Shown here: one piece after another, positions 1 through 13,197 of the stretch | Position numbering within the stretch: the stretch's first letter is position 1 | Layout of the letters: every line of letters begins with the position of its first letter | Assembly (NCBI GenBank): GCA_035610835.1 | Contig: CM069441.1 | Location: forward strand, 80,647,848 to 80,711,847 | From: Ophiura sarsii | Lineage: Eukaryota > Echinodermata > Ophiuroidea > Amphilepidida > Ophiuridae | DNA length: 64,000 nucleotides | Reading direction: 5' to 3' | Notes under the pieces: generated by a model | What the model was told of the DNA's origin: nothing | Databases searched by the model: none | The model's input: the letters and a program-made list of their open reading frames with translations, nothing else | Position numbers and translations under genes: made by a program

Positions 1-536
1 ATAGGTGTGTGACATGAAGTATACTGGGCTGGAGAACTGAATTTTACCTCTGGAACTGAATTTTAGTCAAATTTGAGGCTATTGAACTGAATGGTTGAAA
101 TGGGGTGGGGGAGGGGAGCTTGAAGAACTGACACATGCTGCAAATGGGGGTCTTGGGAAATTGCAGAGAGTTGTAAAAAGGGGTCTTTAGCACTGTAAAT
201 TAATAGTACATAACCTTTATGAGTACCCCCAGCCCCAGCGATAACAAATATGGGATAGCCTAAGTACCATATGTAGCAGTACACATAATCATGCACTTGC
301 TTTGGAGCCCACAGCAGCTCATAAGATCCAGCTGTGCACGTAATTGACAGCTGGTTCCGACCGAGAACCACTATAGACATGATAGATAAACCATGGTTAG
401 ATCGCTACTGTTTTTTGGCCAAGATCAAGAAGCGCTTGGTATGTAATAGGCCTAGAATACTCCCCACATCAATACCCCAATACCTATAATATAATGTAAT
501 ATATATTATAATATAATATATAATAAACTGCTCACA
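1..536. other. No gene recognised; intergenic
   Basis: I see no coding exon here. The stretch ends in an AT-rich run of TATAAT-like repeats (about 485-530) just before a fold-back element. It lies downstream of the 3' end of the minus-strand MSK gene. Confidence 0.5.
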
Positions 537-980
537 AAAAGTATCGAAACACTTAGAAATGATCCAATATATAACGGCTCGAAAAGGTATGCATTAATCG
601 AGGCAAATAACCAAGTGCATAATTTTGTTCTGCGTATTTTGACACCTCGATCGTTGAGATACGATGTTGCGGAGCGGAGTTATTGTCATTTCAATGATCG
701 TGGGTCCAGTTTCAAAAGTGACACTCATCCCTATTGAAAATCACGAATCTGATCATTCTTAACAGTAATGCAAACCTCTTTCTATAGGATGATTGTCACT
801 TTGGAAATTGGACCCACGACCATTGAAATGACAATAACTCCGCTCCGCAATATCGAATCTTATCGATCGAGGTGTCAAAATACGCAGAACAAAATTATGC
901 ACTTGGTTATTTGCTTCGATTAATGCATACCCTTTCGAGCCGTTATATATTGGAACATTTCTAAATGTTTCGATACTTTT
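537..980. mobile_element. Fold-back MITE, about 444 bp
   Basis: The two halves are near-perfect inverted repeats of roughly 195 bp around a short centre near 760. The left arm starts AAAAGTATCGAAACACTT and the right arm, reversed, starts AAAAGTATCGAAACATTT. Both arms carry the same internal landmarks, such as AACGGCTCGAAA and GGTGTCAAAATACGCAG. There is no ORF, so this is a non-autonomous element or an inverted duplication. I could not fix a target duplication, because the flanks are low-complexity AT. Confidence 0.8.
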
Positions 981-1252
981 AGGTTGGGGATAATTTATAT
1001 CTGTAAAAGTGAAATGTGGCTTGTTATATGCCTAATACGAGTTAATATGACCCATTTTAAACACTTTTCATCATTAGTACAATCTGCCTAACTCACAATG
1101 CTGAATTGCAATTGTGCATTTATCAACACTTATGATCGGTCAATGACTTAGGTATTATAACAGCATGTGCATAATGTAATGAACTCATGATTTATGCAAA
1201 AAACTCAATTTCACTGAAAAGTGAGTTAGGCAATTATCGAAGCAGGCTGACG

Positions 1253-1626
1253 ATATAGAGCTATATGTATATTGAAATGGTATGCAGGTATTGTATCTGG
1301 TTCAGCATATAAAGCTATACGTATATTAAAATGGTATGCAGGTGTTGTATCTGGTTCAGCATATAGAGCTATACGTATATTAAAATGGTATGCAGGTATT
1401 GTATCTGGTTCAGCATATAGAGCTATATGTATATTGAAATGGTATGCAGGTATTGTATCTGGTTCAGCATATAGAGCTATATGTATATTGAAATGGTATG
1501 CAGGTATTGTATCTGGTTCAGCATATAGAGCTATGTATATTAAAATGGTATGCAGGTATTGTATCTGGTTCAGCATATAGAGCTATACATATATTAAAAT
1601 GGTATGCAGGTGTTGTATCTGGTTCT
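1253..1626. repeat. 54 bp minisatellite, about 7 copies
   Basis: A 54 bp unit containing AAATGGTATGCAGGT and TTGTATCTGGTTCAGC is repeated about seven times, with one unit 3 bp shorter. The period is a multiple of three, so both strands stay open and give an artificial 18-residue protein repeat. Units differ by a few transitions (TATGTATATT and TACGTATATT). I do not consider either reading frame a gene. Confidence 0.95.
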
Positions 1627-1655
1627 AATTTCCACTGGAAGTTTATATCTGTTGA

Positions 1656-1925
1656 TTGATGAATTAGACTAATACTGGAACTGTTTACATCTGCTACATT
1701 GGGTGTGAAACTGACCTGCTGACGATGTTGGGTCACGTTATAGATGAAGACGGCTTGGAATACCCCAAAGGGTCCTGTCCCAGGTATGTGATAGCCTTCT
1801 ATTGGGTCCTGATCCAACACGTGATCCAACATCATCAACAGGTCAGATTCCTGATGAAGTGTGATGGTTTCACACACAATGTAGCAGTTGTAAAATGTGA
1901 GTTTTATCAATCTTTTTTCCAACTA
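1656..1925. repeat. Imperfect palindrome beside the minisatellite
   Basis: Left-arm segments CTACATTGGGTGTGAAAC and GACGATGTTGGGTCACG recur in reverse complement on the right as GTTTCACACACAATGTAG and CGTGATCCAACATCATC. The arms are diverged. It could be an old fold-back MITE into which the minisatellite runs. Confidence 0.6.
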
Positions 1926-2103
1926 CTGGATGACTGATAGTCTTTATATCTGTCGCTTGCTTCTAAAATGCAATACTTGCGAGTACAAAGGATTTTTTCA
2001 GCATCAGTAATCTTTTAAGATTACAAGTTTTGTCTGTTGAACAGGTTGGTCCGTACAGACTAGACTAAAGCAAAATGCTCAAACCATGCTTAAATTAGCC
2101 TAA

Positions 2104-2680
2104 TACAGTCCTCAAAATAAGTAACTGACCAGGTAATAAATATACTCTTAACTCCAAAACTATAGCTCCTACATAAAAATATTAAATAATAAAGTTTTAA
2201 AGAAATTTCTCTTCTTTAAGTTGATACATTATTCATTGAGATCGGTTATTAATTAAGAATGTGACATTGAAAAGGATCAAACAAAGTGCAGTTTATATTT
2301 TAACACTTGGGATTTGAACACGCGGGACAGTGTGACAGGTATGTGTATGGGTTGCATTGATCAATTGAATGCATCCCCAATCCCTGTGATACTATCGACC
2401 AGTGAGTTGTTGCTACAAGTTAATCAATAATATGCCTGTTACTACATGTAGTCCTAGGCTGCGTGTAGACGCACGAAATGTTAAAATGAAAAACGGACTT
2501 TGTTTTGGTTTAGGGCACATAACTGAGTTAATATTCATTCAATCTTCACGTGTAATATCTCAAATTAAAGACAAGAAATTTCCTTACAACTTTATTGTCT
2601 AATATGTTTATGTAGGAGTTATAGTTTTGGAGTTGAGAGCATATTTATTACCTGGTCGGTTACTTATTTTGAGGACTGTA
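2104..2680. mobile_element. MITE with ~70 bp terminal inverted repeats
   Basis: The left end TACAGTCCTCAAAATAAG and the right end, reversed, match through about 70 bp (through AACTCCAAAACTATAG). The ends carry TA, as in Tc1/mariner-type insertions. The interior (2180-2600) has no coding region I recognise. Confidence 0.8.
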
Positions 2681-2727
2681 CATATGTGTACATGTACATT
2701 TTGAACAATTAGGCTGAACAAAATAGA

Positions 2728-2785
2728 TACGTTGACTTGCCCTTTGCAACGGACTGAAAATCTAGGGTCGCTTTTTACTGTCATA
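2728..2785. mobile_element. Fragment of a GTTGACTTGCCCTTT MITE
   Basis: GTTGACTTGCCCTTT followed by TCTAGGGTCGCTTTTT resembles the left half of the complete element at 35139-35308. Only one end is present here. Confidence 0.5.
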
Positions 2786-3120
2786 TTTTGGTTAGTAATA
2801 GCAAAATGTGTTCTGTTTATGTACCGGTATAACTGCAATATTAAATTGTCAATTACTCACTTATTTGTAAAATATTAATAAAAGTGCTTAGAAAGAAGAA
2901 AGATGCATGTTTAGCATTCTTTGAAATCTGCGTTCTGTGCAGTATTATTTTATTTGTTCCCCTAAAAAAAACCTGATTTTTATCTTCTTATTGTTGCATT
3001 GTGGTGCAAATGTTATTATTTGATATGCGCTGGAACTGAAGAACAGATTTTGACCAATTTTCAGTGATTACTGATAAAATCAAATTATATTAACTAACAC
3101 GGTATGAATCATTCTATATA

Positions 3121-3875
3121 CACTCGTCAAAAGAAGTTCCTGGACACTTAAATTAAATTAATATTTAATAGAATATATATAATTATATATACACTGAGCC
3201 AAAAAAGAAACTTATAAAAAAAAAGAAACTTATAAAATGTTAACAGATCACCAAATAAAATTCTGTGCATGAAAATGTACCAAATTTGGATACAATATTA
3301 CTGCAATGTATTGCTTCAAATGGCAGTCAATAACCAATTGTTTGCTTCAATGACACAAGAGAAATGCGCACTGACCCTATGGTGATCTGTTAAAATTTTA
3401 TACGTTTCTTTTTTGGCTCAGTGTATATAATTGTATATCAAATAAGCAGAAAGTAATCCTCTAACAGCTTAACATGGAATTTAGACAGGATCACTCATGC
3501 ATGGCAGATCCCATTCACTTGACAATGGCAAGAAGATTGCACACAATTGGATAATCCCTCCATTCAAATGACTGTAAATGCTCATTTCTTGCAATTTCCT
3601 TTTACGCACCTTACCATTGCTTAATGAATGTGCTCAGCCATGCATGAATGCGTACATCTTAATTTAATTAAGTTTCGTTCGTCATAGATTCTGCTAGAAT
3701 CATGCTTATAGGCCATCATCAATTGTTATTATTTACTCATCTTAATTTCATACAGACATGATAGAGAATTATTGTCTGCTTATTTTGACATGACATGCAA
3801 TTGTTTAATTTATATTAAATATTTATGTGAAACATTTGAACTTCAATGAGTGTCCAGAAACTTCTTTTGACAGTG
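3121..3875. mobile_element. Tc1/mariner-type MITE carrying a nested MITE
   Basis: The left end CACTCGTCAAAAGAAGTTCC and the right end, reversed (CACTGTCAAAAGAAGTTTC), form an inverted repeat of about 28 bp flanked by TA on both sides (3119-3120, 3876-3877). CACTG ends with TA duplication are typical of Tc1/mariner relatives. No transposase is visible. A second element sits inside at 3192-3423. Confidence 0.8.
3192..3423. mobile_element. Nested 232 bp Tc1/mariner-type MITE
   Basis: The inverted ends CACTGAGCCAAAAAAGAAAC are flanked by TA at 3190-3191 and 3424-3425. The homology continues inward through TTAACAGATCACC, and the left end has a short internal duplication of AAGAAACTTATAAA. It lies wholly inside the element at 3121-3875 and so is the younger insertion. 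Confidence 0.85.
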
Positions 3876-4085
3876 TAGTATAGCCTGTATTACAGCAACC
3901 ATCTGTTGCACACACACAAATAATAACGCAGACAATTGTTTTTCCTCTCGACTGAATAACATTTTATTAGAGCACTCAGCAGGCTCTGTACCTACCTGTA
4001 AATAAATTACATGTTTGAAATTCATCATTCAATGTTGAATTTGTAATTAATGTTGATATTGCCACAATTAGGGTCATGGTACATG

Positions 4086-4330
4086 TTGTATAATCGAGGG
4101 CTCAGAAACACAAGGCCTCATCTCCATTTTTTCAAATTTAGATTTTGGTATCAAAATTTTCAGAAAGAAATTCTCTTTCCAGTAACATAGCCTGATCTCC
4201 ATAACACAACCCTTTCAAAGTTATAGCCAGTATCAGGAGGCCTTAATCATCTCCATCTCCTCAATGTGTTTAAAATTTTTAGTCTTTTTCTCAAAATCGA
4301 GATATGGCCTTTGTTTCTGAGCCCTCGAAT
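4086..4330. mobile_element. MITE with GAGGGCTCAGAAACA ends
   Basis: The ends are inverted copies of CGAGGGCTCAGAAACA. A second copy lies at 7650-7893, sharing CTCATCTCCA, TTCAGAAAGAAATTCTC and AAAGTTATAGCCAGTATC. No ORF. Confidence 0.8.
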
Positions 4331-4604
4331 ATGTCTAAATGCCTTTCACCAGGGTCCACAGAATATGGATGGAATACTGCAAAAGCCAAACATTTTTGCG
4401 CACAAATATTTTGAGATCAAAAACTTTTTTTGCGCATGATAGTGTCTCCCTAGTCCCTTCAGAATATGGATGGAATACTGGACAATATTAAAAGCAATAT
4501 TTTGGCATGCTATAATTTTCGCATCTTTAAATAAAACCAAAAAAATAGGCTTTTGCAGTAGCCTCTTTTATGAAAGGTTAATTATTGGAGCATCCACTAT
4601 TCGG

Positions 4605-5695
4605 GTTCCTAAGCCAATATACACCTAGCACAAACAGTTCCTGACCCATTTCATTCAATATCTATGACCTGTATCGAAAATCAGAAGCATACACCTTTTC
4701 TTGGAAAAATTTCCTCCTCAAAATTTGACACCTCGTTCATAGAAATTGATTGGACCATTTTAAAGTGATGATCATTTGATAAACAAGATAAAACAAAAAT
4801 AAATGTTGCACCAAATCAAATATTCTACGGGATTGCTTTTTGTTGTACGTAGTTGAAGCAGCGAGGCATGAGTGGCTAAATGGTTCATTGGGAATGGACG
4901 CATGCATTGTTACTGTGCATAAGTGCGTGAATGACTTTCCAGCTGAAGCTCACAAACACAAACAATTAAACCTAGTTAAAAATCTTTCAATCTTTTTTTA
5001 AAAAAAAGAACAATATTCGTCTCAGGACAAACAAATAAAATAATTAAAAAATTAAAATTGGATCAGTCAGGCCCTCAAAACAGGCTTCACCTCTCTCCTA
5101 CACACACTTGACTTAAGCCCAATTTGTTTTCACCAATAACCCTACCACCCCCCACCCGTTAAAAAGGGGAAAATAAGTTCTGGATATTCTTGAGACGGCT
5201 CTTTCAAGACACTCTCTAGCATGGTTGTTGACCCGATGGTATGGCAAAACACACCGCAGACCCTTGTGAATACACCTACCCCAAATGGTTCCTTAAGGTG
5301 CTAGTATGCCACATTATTAATGGATCTATAGCTCATTAAAATCTGAAATATACACTTTGTGGGCAAATTCTTTCTCATAATTGACACCTTGTAAACATTT
5401 AGTTTGATGATAATCTTGATGTTATGATTGTTTGCTTAGCAAGAGCTAATGAAATAATATTTGCAGTAAACAAAATATTCAATGGGATTGCTTTATACAG
5501 TGGAACCTTGTTAACACAAAGTTGCCTGGGCCTTGCATTTTAGTTTGTGTCAACAGGAATGTATGTTATCCAGTCATATTATAATGGTGAAATATAAGCT
5601 TGAGACTTAAATAGCACTTTGTGTTATCAGGAAGTTTGTGTTAACAAGGTTCCATGGTATTGTACACCCATCAGAAACAGCCAGGCATGTGTGGA
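4605..5695. repeat. Direct repeat pair, 4605-4880 and 5287-5695
   Basis: The two segments are diverged direct copies sharing GGTTCCTWA, TTGACACCT, AACAAAATATTC-like sequence and GGGATTGCTTT, ending near GGCATGWGTGG. The second is longer because a MITE (5496-5659) is inserted; the first gives the approximate empty site near 4843. Between them (4880-5287) I see no feature. Confidence 0.6.
5496..5659. mobile_element. 164 bp MITE with GGAACCTTGTTAACACAAA ends
   Basis: The left end TACAGTGGAACCTTGTTAAC and the right end, reversed (TACCATGGAACCTTGTTAAC), are inverted repeats ending in TA. It interrupts the right copy of the 4605/5287 direct repeat. Confidence 0.85.
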
Positions 5696-6382
5696 CAAGG
5701 TTTGAAAAAAAAATCGCATAACACCTGTTGAGCTGTAGTAGATGGCAATACTATGGATACAGGCTGTCCCTAAAAAGATTAGTAGGCCTATACCCATTGA
5801 TGACCAAATTGTGGGTTTTTTTTCATCATAAAAATCAATGACATTAGGTTTATTATCAGACCGTTGAGTGTGATGTCCCCATGGGATGATTATGTAATCG
5901 TTTTGGAGGTTGCTTTATGGGAAACTTGCATGCACGATTGCGACAGTTCATAGAATATCTGTGGCTTTCAAATTTGGCTAGATGTCTCACTGTATTTTTA
6001 TTTAACGAATAGTTAAAAAATCAATGCTATAAAATCTGTAATTTGAAAGACAAAAAGTTGTTTTTGTATAAATTAATTGTATGCGACTGATATGAAATAC
6101 CATACTTAATGGTGTTGCCACTTTTTACAGACTCATGGAAAAGAGGCCCTATGTTAGCAGATTATGTGCCCGTTTGATGGAGCATGATTGGTTAATACAC
6201 ACCACGCATCACATTTTTTAGTTTCACCACATATTTGTAACTAGGCTGCAAAAACTAAACATCACTATGCAAAAACCTAAATCGGTCATAATGTGCGCAT
6301 TGTTAGTCCGGTCATTTTCCTTTCTTTTTCCCCTCTTAAAATGACATGAACAATCGCTTTTTGAAATACAGATTTTAGGCAT

Positions 6383-6695
6383 TAGGCAAATTTTTGTTGT
6401 TGTTATGTTGTCCTCAACCGCCCGCTCATCAGATTTAGGGCCGCTCCGATTTTTTTTCAGATTTTTTCAGATTTTTTTTTCTTTCTTCAGATTTTCTTTT
6501 TTAACAGTTTAAATGGCATTGAATATTAAATAACGTGTTTATAACATATATGTGTGACTCTTAGAGTGATTTCAACTTCTTGTTGGCTGAACTTTGAGCT
6601 TCCGCTGGTAAAAGAAAATCTTTAAAAAAAAAATTTAAAAAAAAAAAATCCGCCCGCCCCTTGTGGAGGACAACATAACAAAATAAATTTTGCCT
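6383..6695. mobile_element. MITE with GTTATGTTGTCCTC ends
   Basis: The left end AGGCAAATTTTTGTTGTTG followed by TTATGTTGTCCTC and CGCCCGC is mirrored at the right as CGGGCGG-related sequence, GGAGGACAACATAAC and AAATTTTGCCT. The interior has runs of TTCAGATTTTTT. No ORF. Confidence 0.7.
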
Positions 6696-7649
6696 TACTG
6701 TGTTCTATAATCTTTCTGGGACAGCCTGCAGTGTTTTTGTGATTCGTTATTCATGAATTAATAAAAAAAACAATTATTCTTGTTGTTATTATCATCATAA
6801 TTATTATTATTATTATTTCATCTGCAGCAGTCAGCCAGCCTAGAAAAGGCACAAACATTTATTATCGTCAGAAATACCCAAATCACAGTAAAGAATTCAA
6901 TTAAAAAGTAGCTTTTTATAATATATAACATAATATAATACAGTATTCTATGATATGGAAATACATCTAATAATAATACCCAAATTTGTAATTATGGCAA
7001 ACGAATTAATATTACTATATACATATTGAAATATTTCAACATAATTGATTATTTACACAAGTCAAAATACAAAATTATTTTCAAATTCATAATCACATCA
7101 AATTCCATTGTCTGTTTGTAAAGACTAGTTTAGGCAGCAATTAAAATATGGTCTATACTATAAAAATTATACATAATTTACAAATCAAAATTGGAACAAA
7201 TTAAAACAATCACAAAAATACAAAACTATTGTTTTCTTCTCTAAAGAAATGCCAGCATTGAAATTGAACTTTGACCTTTGTGCCCCTAAACTCTTTATAT
7301 AGTCCCATGTATTATTGATGTGGCCTTAAAAAGTTCAATTTGACTTACAGAATTTCAAGGCCTGAATATTTGCAGTATCATATTAAAAGTTAAAAAAGAA
7401 CATGTTATCAGCTAACAACATCTAGATTTTAAAATTTCATATCATGTGTAAAGACTGGAAAATAACAATTATAATCAAAGCACAAAATCTCTACCAATTT
7501 GCCACATGCGCACACTTGCTATGTTTACCAGGAATGCAGGCAGTGGACAAAAACCTGTGCACACTTGACTTGCGTTTGCACTGGTGCATGTTTCCAAGGT
7601 GCGTTGATACAAAATTATTTGTTTTGATTATAGTCACTAGTTACTAGTC
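6696..7649. other. AT-rich stretch, no gene recognised
   Basis: It has ATT and TATA runs (6780-6830, 6900-6960). I see no exon or clear mobile element. Confidence 0.5.
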
Positions 7650-7893
7650 AAAGGATCATAAACAAAAGGCATCATCTCCATTTTTTCAAAAATAAGATTT
7701 TGATATCAAAATGTTCAGAAAGAAATTCTCTTTCCTTTAACTCATAGCCTATCTCCATAACACAACCCCTTTCAAAGTTATAGCCAGTATCACAATGCCT
7801 CATCTCTATCTTCCCAATGTGTTTAAAAATCTTCAATAGGCTTTTTCTCAAATTTGTCAAAATGGATATAAGGCCTTTTGTTTCTGAGCCCTC
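7650..7893. mobile_element. Second copy of the GAGGGCTCAGAAACA MITE
   Basis: It matches 4086-4330 across its length. The right end TTTCTGAGCCCTCG is kept; the left end is degraded. Confidence 0.75.
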
Positions 7894-8052
7894 GTAGTGT
7901 TACTGTGCTATGATTTGAATCATGATGCCATGGACCATTTGTGAACATCTGTGTGCACGCTCGTCAAAATAGATGCAGTACGTGTTGAACATCACACACA
8001 CACGTCTTGTTTATGATATTTTGGTCTCAAAAGACTCTGAATCTGACTAAAA

Positions 8053-8264
8053 ACTGTAAAAGCTGAAATTTTCGCGGAGGTTTTATTTTCGCGGTTTTCA
8101 CGCAAAACATTTTCCGCAAAAATTATAACACGTGAAAATATTGTTTTCAACATTCATGCAGTGCATGCAGAAGGTCGCCCGTGAAAAAAAAACAATTCGC
8201 GAAATGTCTATGATATAAAAATGATCGAAAATATCTGTACGAAAAAATATTGGCTTTTACAGTA
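8053..8264. mobile_element. MITE with ACTGTAAAAGC ends, CG-bearing interior
   Basis: The left end ACTGTAAAAGCTGAAATTTT and the right end, reversed (ACTGTAAAAGCCAATATTTT), are inverted. The interior has TTTTCGCGG and CGTGAAAA motifs. A related fragment lies at 61000-61090 (TTTTATTTTCGCGG, then CACTTTTACAGTA). Confidence 0.75.
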
Positions 8265-8333
8265 TGTTTTAGTCTTAGGGACTCCTCTTCATGTCGGATC
8301 TGTGGGTTGATTGGGTTTGAAGTCATATTCAGG

Positions 8334-8562
8334 CTATAGTTCCATCAGTTCCAAATTGGCGAGAAATATTCGGTTTTTATCTCTCCGCGTGCATAAGTAA
8401 TCCAATCGTACGCACACAATTATGGCCACACGCATGCGGTTTTGGCCACACGTACGCATATGACGCACAGTGCGCTTATTGCCTTCTTGTGCACCCGCGT
8501 CTTTCTGTTTTCATTTGCTGCTGTAAGGAGGCTTCACCAATTTGGAACTGATCAAACTATAG
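8334..8562. mobile_element. CTATAGTT MITE family, copy 1
   Basis: The inverted ends read CTATAGTTCCATCAGTTCC, then AAATTGGCGA. The interior has ACGCACG-type GC-rich motifs unlike the surrounding DNA. Related copies are at 8783-8987, 47288-47494, 48365-48574 and 55534-55728; end fragments are at 11638-11673 and 60816-60845. Confidence 0.9.
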
Positions 8563-8782
8563 ACGTTGTTTACAGTGTGCTGTGATGCGTTGCTGCAAAG
8601 GAATTTATAAGAAATCCATTGTCACTGGGTCATTGCTATGCTTCGCGTATGCTCTAGAATGTTGACACATGACACGCCCCTGGCTGACATCACATGCGGT
8701 GACCTCAGATAACATTAAGTGACCTGTGATGAAAGGTCACACACTATGGCGGTAGAGAGGTCACTTGCATGGTATATAATGT

Positions 8783-8987
8783 CTATAGTTCAATCAGTTC
8801 CAAACTGGCGAGAAATATTCTGTTTTTATCCATCCACGCTCAAAAGTAATTCAAGCGTATATGTGAGATTTTGGTATAGGCAAGCGTCACGCATACAATG
8901 TCACTGCGACATATGAGCGTTTTTTTCTGCAGAATTCATTCACTGCTGTAAACAGGTTTCGCCAATTTGGAACTGACTGAACTAAAG
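8783..8987. mobile_element. CTATAGTT MITE family, copy 2
   Basis: Left end CTATAGTTCAATCAGTTCC and right end TTGGAACTGACTGAACTAAAG. Same orientation as copy 1, 220 bp downstream. The interior shows CCACGCTCAAAAGTAAT, related to CCGCGTGCATAAGTAAT in copy 1. Confidence 0.85.
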
Positions 8988-10022
8988 TAGGAAAGACCTT
9001 TATGTCAGAGTATGGCTCATCACAAAAAAATGCCAGTTCATATGTGTCTGGCTCAGGTCCAAATACATACTACTTGGAATCAATTTGCACCTTTTTGATA
9101 CTCAAAAACATCCTTATAACCCTAACCCTTTACATTCATACAGATATGGAAATATAGTTCAGTATGAGACTGATCAACACAATTTGATCCCAATAACCAT
9201 ATCAGTGCAATGATACATTCTAATCTTTTCAGCAGAAATTCCATGGCTTCAATTTAAAGTTTATGTCTACTTATAAAACAAAAACACCTTAATAATATAC
9301 AGAGTTAACTTGCTCTTGGCTTGTGTATATTCACAATCGTATTGCTTTGAACACCAGTGTATGCTGTGTCAACTAAGAGGAGATTATATCATAAGTGTAA
9401 CAACTAATCATGTCTCTTGCAGCTGAGTGGAGACTTACCACACAAATTATGCATTCAGTGGTTCGCTCGCTTGCACAAACCCACTTTAAAATGTTAACAA
9501 CGGCAGGTTAAGGTTGAGCTTTGTATGAATTTTCCCAAGAAATTTTGATGATGTCTGTAAAAAGATCAGCAGTAGATCAACATGTTGCAAGTAGAAGTTG
9601 CTAACTTCGAGGGTTGATTCTTTTCACAATTTTCCTTTTTGAAAAAGGTCATGTGTGCATGCATGCATGATAATTTGCATGCATTTGACCCTTAAAGACA
9701 AAACAACAAGCTGAAAATGAAAGAAAGTGTGATTATTTTGAAAACAAAATAGCCTGAATCTAAGCAAAAGCATGAGAAACCTCTCCGGTGTGTGTGTTAA
9801 TTGATAAATTAGCCCTATTGCATCTCTTTTTATAGACCTATCAATAGGCATATTTTGCGCATATTTAATTTCAGGCATATTACTTCTGAGTAATCTATTT
9901 TTGCTCAAACATTACGATTTGTGAAAATTGATGTACGGTACCATGAAAATGTTACTTCAAGCCAGTCGTTGCTCTAGAGTCGACATTATTCCCATATTCA
10001 ATAAAGATCGGCTGGTGCAGTT
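8988..10022. other. MSK 3' UTR/downstream region
   Basis: This follows the MSK stop codon (complement of 10023-10025). I see no second gene and could not pick a convincing polyadenylation signal on the minus strand, so the 3' UTR end is unknown. Confidence 0.4.
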
Positions 10023-10969
10023 TTACCTCTTCGTAGTACTTTCGCCTATGGTGGATTGCGCAGCCGGCACAGATTGCAGCAGCAGTTGGGTCGGGGAATT
10101 CTCTTGTATGGTGGGTAGAGGTGCCAGGGAATGTGTGGTGTATTGCTGATGCGTTGTCAGGTGAACAGGCACTGTGTAGGGATGACTCAAAGTAGTAGGA
10201 ATGGTATACGCTGTTATGATTGGCTGCTGTTGCTGTTGCTGAAGCTGTAACTGAACTAACTGTAGAGGAGTCAGCGTCTGTGTGACGCAGCCCGGCCCAG
10301 GCGCTGTAACACCTTTCACAAAAGTCACCATGTTGTTATTATTTGCTGTTGTACTAGATTGTGCTACAGCTACAGCGGGGTTTGCAGCGGCATTAGCAGG
10401 AGGTTGCTGTAGCAGTGTTACTGGACCAGATAAATCTGGAGTACCGGATGCTTGCAAGACAGGGGAGAAGCCTATAGAGTCTGTGCTAGGTAGATGATGC
10501 TGCTGCAATGTCAGCAGAGGAACAGCAGCGATACTGCCGACAGGAAGAGTGGCACCAGCAACCTCTGCTACATCTCCTGTATCTGAGGTAGTCCTTGCAT
10601 TGGGGTTCATAAACTGCTGCTGCTGGGTTGGCGTCACCCTGCCTTGGGATGACGTGCCACCCGGGGAATTAATGCTATGAATGCTCTCGCCAGAACTACT
10701 CCTAGTCTCCGTTGAAGAATCCTTCTTTAGTTTACGCCGCTTGGCTAACGGGGCATGGGATACTTCTAGTAGACGGAATCCTTCACGATGTGCCTTATGG
10801 AAGGCTTTCATGGTGGCCTTGACTCCCGATTCCACTCGGGGTTGTCGGAATGAGAGCAGTTTTGGAGTCATTAGTGGTGTGGAGCTATTGGCCTGGTGAC
10901 CTTGAATCCATTCATTCTGAAGCAGATCATCCATGGTTAGACGTCTCCTTCGATCCACTGTCAACAGTC
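10023..10969 (-). CDS. RPS6KA5: MSK last exon: kinase C-lobe end and Q-rich tail
   Basis: It begins after TATTACAG at 10970 and completes a split Gly codon (GLLTVDRRRR), then runs 314 codons to a stop. The first part ends the C-terminal kinase domain and includes NPLMTP-like TPLMTPKLL, the counterpart of the human Thr700 region. LAKRRKLKK follows: in human MSK1 this basic stretch is the MAPK docking site and nuclear signal. Then comes STETRSSSGES, matching the human autophosphorylated Ser750/752/758 region. Human MSK1 ends soon after, but here about 200 further residues rich in Gln, Thr, Ser, Ala and Pro follow, with a Q6 run (LQLQQQQQQP) and an N4 run. The tail is open and in frame throughout, so I take it as real coding sequence; its function is unknown. 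Confidence 0.93.
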
Positions 10970-11155
10970 CTGTAATAAAGTACACATATTGAAAATTTAA
11001 CTTTGCCATTTAAGAACGGTAGAATTGCCTGAACAATCAATGGCAAGAAATGGCTTATTCCAAAACGATTGTAAATGATAACAGCAAAACCATTTGAATT
11101 CAAACACATGCGTTTGTTCAATATCGTGTGCGCATATTTCTGGTTTATCGTTGGT

Positions 11156-11637
11156 GTAAGAATGCATGAAATTAGCCTAGCAGAAAATATTTTGTGAAAG
11201 GTTTAAAGGATTACACAGCTTTATTCAGTAATAGGGTCTTAAAGGCATATTATGTGATCTTTTCCAAGTAGCACCCTCTATCATTGATTTTTACTATGAT
11301 TTTCTTGCAGATTTGCATGTTTAATCATAAATCATAAAGATCTTCTAAGTTACAGATCTATACGATTCCTAATTACTTCAAAATCATGGTTTGAAAATAG
11401 ATTGTACCGAGCGATACAATCTATTTTTTCAAATGTTACTCTAAATTCACTCTAAAACCATGATTTTGAGGTTATTAGGAATCGTATCGCTCTGTAACTG
11501 TATTGATGATTTATGATCAGAAAAGAAAATCTGCTTTCAATTTTTTTTCGAGGATCGAGGGCATCCCCTGGAAAAGATCACATAATATACCTTTAACACT
11601 AGTCTAATTCATGAATATCTTACACCAAGGATACACC

Positions 11638-11640
<3 letters not shown>
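11156..11640. mobile_element. Dispersed repeat interrupted by a TTAA MITE
   Basis: The outer sequence (TTGGTGTAAGAATGCATGAA, GAAATTAGCCTAGC, GCTTTATTCAGTAA, then CTTACACCAAGGATACACC) recurs uninterrupted at 51086-51232. Its own ends (TTGGTGTAAG, CTTACACCAA) are inverted, so it may be a MITE itself. Here a 350 bp element is inserted at 11243-11592. Confidence 0.75.
11243..11592. mobile_element. piggyBac-type fold-back MITE with TTAA duplication
   Basis: It is flanked by TTAA (11239-11242, 11593-11596). The ends AGGCATATTATGTGATCTTT and, reversed, AGGTATATTATGTGATCTTT are inverted, and the arms continue through most of the element (AATCATGGTTT / AAACCATGATT; CGATTCCTAAT / ATTAGGAATCG). The same host sequence without insertion at 51176-51179 has one TTAA. 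A TTAA target duplication is the piggyBac hallmark. Confidence 0.88.

Positions 11641-13197
<1,557 letters not shown>

Noticed and set aside
1226..1922. Open frames on both strands over the minisatellite, with an apparent 18-residue protein repeat
   Set aside because: The 54 bp unit is a multiple of three, so any frame without a stop stays open. No flanking coding sequence or splice context supports a gene.
9928..10899. Plus-strand frames opposite the last MSK exon
   Set aside because: They are shadows of the minus-strand coding exon, which matches the MSK family in its first third and is open to its stop.
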